Below are positions 13,126 to 23,500 of a stretch of DNA of 64,000 nt, piece after piece (position 1 is the first letter of the stretch; every line of letters begins with the position of its first letter). The notes beneath the pieces are model-generated. The model had not been told where the DNA came from. It saw nothing but the letters and a program-made list of their open reading frames with translations, and did no database searches. The DNA is from Anisus vortex (taxonomy: Eukaryota > Mollusca > Gastropoda > Planorbidae): assembly GCA_949126835.1 (NCBI GenBank), contig OX421499.1, positions 29,860,490 to 29,924,489 of the forward strand, given 5' to 3'. A program made the position numbers and the translations under genes.

Positions 13126-13679
13126 TTGGATTGGAGTCTCTTTATTCACACATTATCACATTATAATTTTTTGTGACAACACTAGATCTAATATGCGACA
13201 CTGAAATAGGCCAACCCTACTCGCATCACTTCTTGAAAGCTTCAAAAAGCACACAATGAATTGTAAGTATTTACACAGTTTAAAACACACACACACGGGC
13301 ACACACTCAGATACACATTCACACACAGAGAGACAGGTTAGTTTAGATGTTTTTACTGCATTGTTTGGTTGGACTGCTTTTTAGCATAGTGAGAAAATAA
13401 CATTCCATACAAGGTGTCTTTATAATTCAAACGTAATGTATGTATCACAGAGCTATTGGGTCTGATTTTACATATCGACATGCATCTAAAGATAAGATAA
13501 AGAGGGGAGTGAGGCGTGGTTTGGGCTATATTTAATATAGCTACGTATAATAAATCTTTTTAGGAAAAAAATTGAGAGAAGGGTGTGCAGAAATGTAATA
13601 TCTGCTAATACAATTAGACACATTTAGATAGGATTTGAGTGTGTGTGTGTGGGGGGGGGGGGGGAATCGCTTGAAAATA
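13122..13679. other. Spacer with CA and G-run tracts
   Basis: No gene seen. It contains short (CA)n near 13285 and a run of about 14 G near 13651. Confidence 0.5.
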
Positions 13680-15245
13680 TTAAATGAAATGTAATAAATG
13701 CATTGATGCAAAATGTAAAATGTGCATTTTGAAATATTGAGGCAAAATGTAAAATGTGCACTTTGAATTATTAAGGCAAAAGATATGATGTGCACATGAA
13801 AATATTGAATCAAAAATAATATGTGTACCTGAAAATATTGAGGCAAAAGGTAATATGTGCACTTGAAAATATGGAGGGATATGTAATATGTGCACTTGAA
13901 AATATTGAGGGAAAAGGTAATATGTGCACTTGAAAATATTGAGGGAAAAGGTAATATGTGCACTTGAAAATATTGAGGCAAAAGGTAATATGTGCACTTG
14001 AAAATATTGAGGCAAAAGGTAACATGTGAACATGAAAATATTGAAGCAAGAGGTAATATGTGCACTTGAAAATATAGAGAGATAATTAATATGTGCACTT
14101 GAAAATATTGAGGCAAAAGGTAATTTGTGCACTTGAAAATATTGAGGCAAAAGGTAATATGTGCACTTGAAAATATTGAGGGAAAAGGTAATATGTTCAC
14201 TTGAAAATATTGAGGCAAAAGGTAATATGTGCACTTGAAAATATTGAGGGATAAGCAATATGTGCACTTGAAAATATTGAGGAAAATGGTAATATGTGCA
14301 CTTGAAAATATTGAGGCAAAAGGTTATATGTGCACTTGAAAATATTGAGGGATAAGTAATATGTGCACTTAAAAATATTGAGGGATAAGTAATATGTGCA
14401 CTTGAAAATATTGAGGGAAGAGGTAATGTGTGCACTTGCAAAATATTGAGGGAAAAGGTAATATGTGCACTTAAAATATTGAGGCAATAGGTAATATGTG
14501 CACTTGAAAATATTGAGGGATAAGTAATATGTGTACTTGAAAAAATTGAGGGATAAGTAATATGTGCACTTGAAAATATTGAAGGATAAGTAATATGTGC
14601 ACTTGAAAATATTGAAGCAAGAGGTAATATGTGCACTTGAAAATATTGAGAGATAAGTAATATGTGCACTTGAAAATATTGAGGCAAAAGGTAATTTGTG
14701 CACTTGAAAATATTTAGGCAAAAGGTAATATGTGCACTTGAAAATATTGAGGGAAAAGGTAATATGTTCACTTGAAAATATTGAGGCAAAAGGTAATATG
14801 TGCACTTGAAAATATTGAGGGATAAGCAATATATGCACTTGAAAAAATTGAGGAAAAGGGTAATATGTGCACTTGAAAATATTGAGGCAAAAGGTTATAT
14901 GTGCACTTGAAAATATTGAGGGATAAGTAATATGTGCACTTAAAAATATTGAGGGATAAGTAATATGTGCACTTGAAAATATTGAGGGAAGAGGTAATGT
15001 GTGCACTTGCAAAATATTGAGGGAAAAGGTAATATGTGCACTTAAAATATTGAGGCAATAGGTAATATGTGCACTTGAAAATATTGAGGGATAAGTAATA
15101 TGTGTACTTGAAAATATTGAGGGATAAGTAATATGTGCACTTGAAAATATTGAAGGATAAGTAATATGTGCACTTGAAAATATTGAAGCAAAAGTCAATA
15201 GATCTATGTGCACATAAACATATTGAAGCAAAAGGTAATATGTGC
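13680..15245. repeat. 33/34-bp tandem array with a ~570-bp higher-order duplication
   Basis: The unit is AAAATATTGAGG, then CAAAAGG or GATAAG, then TAATATGTGCACTTG. About 46 units end some 250 bp upstream of the CAP gene 1 start codon. The block beginning near 14043 is repeated near 14612: the unusual variants GAAGCAAGAGG, TAATTTGTGC, TATGTTCACTTG and GTGTGCACTTGC recur in the same order. Long minus-strand ORFs (up to 369 codons) arise because the array stays open in several frames. All encode the same short repeat, so they are not genes. Confidence 0.95.
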
Positions 15246-15497
15246 ATTGTAAACAAACACTATTTATAACAAAAAAAAAGACAAGAAGCAATATTATCCA
15301 GTGTTATGTATGGAATAAAATTGTCTGCGATAAGTAAGACTATAACATTGGGACGCTTGGAAGAGCAGAATGTATCCAGTCTAGTGTAAACTGTGTCAAC
15401 ACATAGCGTCTCTGGGATTGAATATCAATCTTTAATTTTAACAGTTCTTTCTGTGTTGCAATTTGACATACGTGTATTTATTTTTCCCTTTGCTAGT

Positions 15498-15570
15498 ATG
15501 ATGTCTGGACTTTCAGTTCTATTGTTGAGTTGTTTAGTGATTGAATTGGCAGCCAAATTAACGGACACGC
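15498..15570 (+). CDS. CAP gene 1 exon 1 (signal peptide)
   Basis: Encodes MMSGLSVLLLSCLVIELAA then KLTDT. The donor is C|GTAAGT, phase 1. The frame stays open upstream to an ATG at 15393, but only the MM start places the hydrophobic core at the N terminus. Confidence 0.85.
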
Positions 15571-15589
15571 GTAAGTACTTAGCACTGTG

Positions 15590-15641
<52 letters not shown>

Positions 15642-17471
15642 CATTAAATGTGGCGCATTAACAGTGGAGCAGCAATGTATAGGAATGTAATGGACAGAGG
15701 TGCTAATTATAAAAGGCAAATTGTGTGAGATGCAAAGGGGGGGGGGGGGAGTCATACCTAAATTTTACAGACGTTCCTTCTAGATAGAAGATTATTATGT
15801 CCAATAGGTCCAAAACTCCTGCATGGCGGTAGGGATAGAACCCGGACCGTATTGTTAACAGTCCAGTGTACTAAGTAATAACCATAGGACCAGCCGGCTT
15901 CACTTGAAGTAGTACATGGTAAAAAAAACAACTGGGTGTGAACATTATCAGGCCAGCCTTAAATTGATTCATAATATCACTCTATTCAACAAAAAAAAAA
16001 AGTTTTTTATAACTTATTATCAATAGTTTTAACTTTAAAAAATAGATTAATTAAATATTTCAAAGTTTATTTTCTGCAACAGTTTATAATTATTATCAAG
16101 AATTAAGTTTCACAAAATACATATAATATATGATATATCAATGAAACAGTAGAATTGTTTTGAAATTACCACGGTGGCCGAGCGGTAGCGCGTTCGGCTG
16201 GCGTACCAAAGGGCCTGGATTCGAATCCCGATGAAGGCTAAGATTAGTAAGATTTGTTCTCGAATCTGGAGGGTATCCCTGAGTCTACCCAGCTCTGATG
16301 GGTACCTGACTTAAGTTGGGGTGTGCTGGCCACACAATCCCATAGTATGTCATAGCCACTGAAACAGATGAACGCTGCCTCACCGACCCCATTGAACAAT
16401 AAATTTGGTCCAACGAGATCCATCACTTTATTACTATATACCGGTAGATATTTTCTGTGTTTAGAATTGGTTGAATTTCTCCAAACAAAATGTTTCTTTT
16501 CAATAAAGACAAATAAATATTTAATGAATGTCTATGAAAAAGGTTGGGGTCTGGACGAGGTGCCCTCCTCGTGGCTACGCCAATGCTTATCAATATCCAC
16601 GTGTTATTTTAATATGATTGCACATCCAAAGTAGTTGCCAGCGACTAATACCGACAGGTCCTAGTGCTAATTGATCTTTTCAATCTTATTGTGCATTTCC
16701 GTGCTTACTGCTTTTCCAGCTATTCAACAGATGCACTGGACAGTGTGAATGTGTTAAACGTGTTGTTTGCATGGAATAGGGTGTGCTATGTTTGTGACCA
16801 TCATTACTCATTACCATACCCAACAGTTATGATTTTACCCGAACAGCTGGTTCCCATTTTTTTTTAATGGACAACACGACTCTTGTAATCTTGTTGTATG
16901 TTGAATATTGTAGAGCTCCTTCCATACAAAAACAACATAGAAAAAAATTATTTCCTTAAGCAATAATGTACCGATAGGTTATTTTTATTTCTGTTTTTTT
17001 TATATACCAGCCCAAGCATACTATACAGACTATTTATACATTTTTTTTCATCTGTAGATTATTTCGCCATTCATACTGAGAAAGGCGTTGTTACTTCACA
17101 AATTCACCACCATGTCGTCAAGAGGGAAATAAATAATAAGAATATCGCTGGTTTTAGCGACGAGGATAAGAGAGCCATTTTACAACTGCACAATAAACAA
17201 CGAGCAGTGGAAGGTAGCAGCAACATGAAAAGAATGGTAATGTTGATGGTGATGGTTATTTATAAAGTGATGATGGTTATTTATAAGGTGGTGATGGTTA
17301 TTTATAAAGTGATGATGTTTATTTATTAAGTGATGATGGTTGTGGATTTTGATTATGTGCGATTTTTTATGCACTATACTGTTTGTCTCAATGTTTAAAG
17401 TTAAGGAGTAATGTCTTAGGGTTTTGTGACAAACAGAGTATAATAAATGTATAATTATATATATAAATGTA

Positions 17472-17560
<89 letters not shown>

Positions 17561-20500
17561 CAATTAATTTATATAAAAAGTAGGTGGCCTTTTGATAATA
17601 TAGTCTGTCAAAGTAGGATTTCTAATTCATTCAGCGTGCCAACAGTTTATAAAGTCATCCTGCTCTAGTACTAAAATTCTTGTCGAATAAATCCGAATTG
17701 CCTTTTTTTGTGGGTCTTCAGCGTGCCCATTGAAAATCGCTCTGCGTGCCAAGTGTGGAACGCGTGCCATAGGTTGCAGATTTAAACCTATATTACTCCT
17801 GCCTTAGATTAATTAGTATGTAGGCCTATCTTATTATCTTTCCGCCCTGAGTGTGAGACTAAGAACTGGGATGAATATGACAAGGGTCGAGTTGTGAGTT
17901 AGCAACTCCGTTGACCGAATAGGGCTGACCTATGGTTTGAAGCTCTGTGGAAAGAGAACGTGTTGCAATTGGCTCAGATTCGAACTGGAAACTGTCCGAT
18001 ACGGGTATAATTTAGTAGACTGGGACGTCACAATGGCAGACGGTGCAGAAACTGTCGCGTACAAAAGAAACACGATACTGCCCATGCTTACAAAAGTTAC
18101 GTGTAGATGGTAGCCGACTGAAGCGCAATTTGTTCATTTTCTTTCTGGCAATGTCTCCCTCTTTAGAAACACACCAGTGGCTATTCTTCGAGCATTAAGA
18201 GTTAAATCCTCGCTGTATCTCTTTAAAGAAGTGGGTTTAAGACTTGGCTGTAAAAGAAATTGTTTGTGGTTTATACATGTACATCTAAGACATTTTGACT
18301 ATTAAATTGTTTTTTGTGTTCTGTTTTTTTTCTTTTGAGGTCTTTTGCTTACACAATTCTTTTGTTTTTGAAATTGTTATTTCGTCGTTTTTTTTTTCTT
18401 TTGCATACTAAATTCTTTTATTTTTGATGTTATTTTGTCGTGTTGTTTTTTTTTTGCATACAAAATACTTTTGTCTTCTGAAATTGTTATTTCGTCGTGT
18501 TTTTTATTTGCCTACAAAATACTTTTGTCTTCTGAAATTGTTATTTTGTCGTGTTTTTTATTTGCCTACAAAATACTTTTGTCTTCTGAAATTGTTATTT
18601 TGTCGTGTTTTTTTTTTTTGCCTACAAAATACTTTTGTCTTCTGAAATTGTTATTTTGTCGTGTTTTTTATTTGCCTACAAAATACTTTTGTCTTCTGAA
18701 ATTGTTATTTCGTCGTGTTTTTTATTTGCCTACAAAATACTTTTGTCTTCTGAAATTGTTATTTTGTCATGTTTTTTATTTGCCTACAAAATACTTTTGT
18801 CTTCTGAAATTGTTATTTTGTCATGTTTTTTTTTTTGCCTACAAAATACTTTTGTCTTCTGAAATTGTTATTTTGTCGTGTTTTTTATTTGCCTACAAAA
18901 TACTTTTGTCTTCTGAAATTGTTATTTCGTCGTGTTTTTTATTTGCCTAAAAAATACTTTTGTCTTCTGAAATTGTTATTTCGTCGTGTTTTTTTTTTCT
19001 TTTGCATACTAAATTCTTTTATTTTTTATGTTATTTTGTCGTGTTTTTTTATTTGCCTACAAAATACTTTTGTCTTCTGAAATTGTTATTTTGTCGTGTT
19101 TTTTATTTGCCTACAAAATACTTTTGTCTTCTGAAATTGTTATTTCGTCGTGTTTTTTTATTTCTTTTGCATACTAAATTCTTTTATTTTTTATGTTATT
19201 TTGTCGTGTTTTTTTATTTGCCTACTAAATACTTTTGTCTTCTGAAATTGCTATTTTGTCGTGTTTTTTATTTGCCTACAAAATACTTTTTGTCTTCTGA
19301 AATTGTTATTTTGTCGTGTTTTTTATTTGCCTACAAAATACTTTTGTCTTCTGAAATTGTGTTTTTGTCGTGTTTCTTTTTTTTTTGCCAATTAAATTCC
19401 TTTGTTTTCTAAAAAGAAAATTGTGTTTTTTTTAAATATTGATCATTTTTTTTCCGCAGACATGGAGCGACGACCTAGAAAAGTTAGCTCAGAAGTACGC
19501 AGAGAAATGTGTTTTTGATCACAGTACAAAAGAATACAGAAGAGATGTCGGTGGATTTACGTACATTGGTGAAAACCTCTACGCTGGAACAGGTGAGTCA
19601 AAAATATCTGGCGTATTAAGCTTAAAAGTTTGCCATTTCGTTCTTAGGTATGCAACGGGTGGGGCAACATTTTCATTCAAAGATTTGATGTATATGTTTA
19701 TACTTACGTATTTAAAGTTAAAAGCAATGAAAATGTCGAGCGCGTCCTATAAAAAGTTCTCGAATAAATTGTGACATCATTTTCATCCTTGTAGGGCGTT
19801 TGCAATCACGTGACAAAAAGCACGTGATTTTTGTTTATTTTTAGTAATGGTGTACAAGTAACAATGGCCGCTGTATTAATAAAGTTTCATAAAGGGTCGA
19901 GCATTTTTTAAAATGATGTGTTGTGTTTTAAGTCTTATTAAGATTTAAGCTGTATTATGTCTGTTAAATAAAATAGGCTATTTTATTATTATCATAGACA
20001 TAGATCATAGACGATGTGAGCCTTTTAGTGACTTGACTAGATAGCCTATTCACCAACACTATCACTTAGACATTAGCCTAGCCTACGAAACATTAAAAGT
20101 GTAGGCCTATCAAGTGAAATTGAAAGTGTAAATAGGTCTAGCCGGCCCTAGCCTAATCACAATAATCAATTAATCTACAGTACTATTTACCTCCTTATCT
20201 TTGAGTAGGATAGCCAATATTCATATGTGAATTTGGCATGATAAGAAACTTCACCATGTGCCATATTTGTTTCTCAATTTACAAAAAAAACTTAAGCTCC
20301 GCCCATTGCGAACGCTCTATTGTAGTTAATTATTTATACTTTCTGTGAATTTGTACGCGTTATTTAATATTGGTGAATAGAAATTCCTATGACAATTGCA
20401 TAATGTCATGTAGTTTAATATAGGACATGACCGATCCATATCCAAAAAGGAGATGCTGCTTTTGATTAATTTATTTTAGATCTGTAAATCTGTATAATAA

Positions 20501-23500
20501 TACTTACAAACTGTCTGGCGCTTGTCTACACTCCTCAAAAGTTGGTGGTTGCCTGGGGGGGGGGGGAGTCGTGGAGTCTTTATAACGAGGGCAAAATATT
20601 AGAAAAGGGTTTCGAAATTATTTTTGTAATTTCCGATTCATTATGGTAGAACACGATTTCCGAACCTTTGACTTAGGGCCAACTTACTCTATAAAAGACG
20701 CCGTAAGTGAACATTTTTGGGAATCTTGCCTCAAAGCATTTGCGTTGATTCTTTTCTTCAAAAATGTGGGGTTTAATTAGGCCTACTTAGCTTTGACGGC
20801 GGCGTTCGGATCTTCGGCCACACGTTTTCCTGGCTTTTTCCCTTTTCATCCGTTCTTATTGAAATCTTGTTAGATTTGAATACATAATTTACGATAGCGA
20901 AACATCGCAAGTATTCACGATCAACTGATGTCCCTGATTGCAAGAATTGTTTTCCCTTCTGATCAGGTGCGTTTGAAGCCACGAGTCCAATACAGATGTG
21001 GTGGGATGAAACGAAGTACTATGAATATAACACACAATATTGTCAGCCAGGTCAGATGTGTGGTCACTACACCCAGGTAACTAATAGTTTGGACTGTAAA
21101 CTATGAGCCTTCTGGCAAACATGCAACAGAAAACCTTTCAGTAACACAACTACATTGAAAATTAAACTCTAACAGCGAACATGTTATACTTGGTTAACAT
21201 CCAACATAATCAATAAGACAAAAAAAAACAATCACAATCTATAAGGCAAAAATCCACCACAATCTATAAGACGAAATTCCACCACAATTTGGATACATTA
21301 AAATATCCACAACAATTAACATTGTAAATATCCTTTACGATACCTAAGTCGGATATCTGCTAGAGACCATTGCGGCAAACGTCCACTATAATTTACATGG
21401 CAAATTCCCAAACCAATTTACACGGTGAATACTCATTACAATTTACACGACAAAAATCCACTACAATTTACATACAAATCATCCATGCTTATTTACAAGG
21501 TAAATATCCATTACACTGTACATGGTAAACACCAACTGCGTCCATTTATTATTACTTTGTCTTTTCTACTGCAGGTGGTTTGGGCAGATAGTTACGCCCT
21601 AGGGTGTGGAGTGAAATATTGCCCGGTGCTAGGGTCAGTCAACTTTGGCCATGGGTATAACGTAGTCTGTCACTACGGACCAGGGTAAGAATACTATTCT
21701 ATATCGCCCTTTTAGAACAATTATAATAATATTTTCTGACTTCTTCTGACAGTCAACCTAAGCCGAAAACATAGAATTTTGAGTAGTTATGTAAAATGCT
21801 TGTGAATGGCATCTCTGTGTCTACCCAGCTCTGGTGGGTACCTGACATTAATCAGGGAAAAGTAAAGGCGGTTGGGCATTGTGCTGACCACATAATCACC
21901 TAGTAAGCCATGGCCACAGAAACATTTAACGTTGGTTCACATGTCCTATGCATTGGCCTTACGGGGAAACTATTACTACTTACTAACATCAGGAACTAAT
22001 GAGAGTAAGGTAGAATCTGAGACTCCTTACTAACATCAGGAACTAATGAGAGTAAGGTAGAATCTGAGACTCCTTACTAACATCAGGAACTAATGAGAGT
22101 AAGGTAGAATCTGAGACTCCTTACTAACATCAGGAACTAATGAGAGTAAGGTAGAATCTGAGACTCCTTACTAACATCAGGAACTAATGAGAGTAAGGTA
22201 GAATCTGAGACTCCTTACTAACATCAGGAACTAATGAGAGTAAGGTAGAATCTGAGACTCCTTACTAACATCAGGAACTAATGAGAGTAAGGTAGAATCT
22301 GAGACTCCTTACTAACATCAGGAACTAATGAGAGTAAGGTAGAATCTGAGACTCCTTACTAACATCAGGAACTAATGAGAGTAAGGTAGAATCTGAGACT
22401 CCTTACAGTCACCCGAACAAAAATATTTGATAAACCTTATGGCAATCCTCAAGCTCTTTCGGTCAATGTGCTGGACTTTCAGTGTGTAGTATGCCATGAC
22501 CAATCAACTTAAAGACTTAGAAAACCTTAAATACCATAAAGACCTAAAAGAACGCAAAGAACATAAAGAATTAAACGATCTTATGGAGCTTCAAGGCTTT
22601 AAAAACTTTAAGACCTTAAAGAGCTTTGGCCTTAAGGCCCTTACAGAACTTACATACCTCAGAACTGAGTTTTAATCACGTATTCATTGTTTTATCTTTA
22701 TTTGTATAAAGTGGAAATTACCAGGGAGAGAGGCCATATAAGAAAGGACCAGACTGTTCAGAATGTGATAAGGATTGGCTATTCTGTGTGAATTCATTAT
22801 GTGGTGAGTGATTACAAAATAATTTTCTATAGACATATTAGTTATTACATATCATTAATCTATGAATGGTGACGTTTTAACCTTAAAATATCTCATCTAA
22901 AGGCTGACAATCAGCTCGTTACTACCACGACAGTTGTCCTGTCTTCACTTCTACTTTTAGATTTTTTTCCATAGAAGTTTTGGACAGGCATCTTTTTCTT
23001 TACGTGCCAGGTCTGGAACAGACATCGGCGGTCATGACTCTCCATTCTTTCCTGTTGTTAGCTTTTTGCAGAAAGTTATTATTACTTATGTTGTTGTTCG
23101 TGACCCATTCGTTCAGGCTTTCTACATATGTTAGCCTTTGTCTTCCTCTGTCTCTCTTACCAGATATTTTCCCACACAAAGCCAGTCTTTCTATACCATT
23201 TTTCCTATAGATGTGTCCTAGAAATTTAATCTGTCTATTCCTAATGGTGTTAATGAGTTCTCTTGAGGTACATGCTGTTTTCAACACCACTGCATTAGAT
23301 TTCTTTTCAGTCCATGATATTCTCATCATCCTTCTTAGAAACCACATTTCTACTGCCTCCAATCTTTTCCTTGTTTCATTATCAATAGTCCAACATTCAC
23401 ATCCATATAGAAGAACAGACCAAACATACCCCTTCAGTATGCGCATTTTGGTACATATTCTGATATTCCTGTTTTTCATGATACTGCTTAAGCTCATGAA

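Noticed and set aside
13541..15291. Minus-strand ORFs of 162-369 codons
   Set aside because: They encode only the 11-residue repeat of the tandem array in several frames; no start context or domain.
15393..15497. Upstream ATG start for CAP gene 1
   Set aside because: It would bury the signal peptide behind 35 extra residues; the downstream MM start gives a normal signal peptide.
16171..16245. Possible tRNA gene
   Set aside because: A- and B-box-like stretches are present, but the fold is incomplete and the sequence continues into a SINE body that recurs at 21795.
18424..19412. Plus-strand ORFs of up to 171 codons
   Set aside because: Product of a 54-bp intronic repeat, a multiple of three; no sign of selection on codons.
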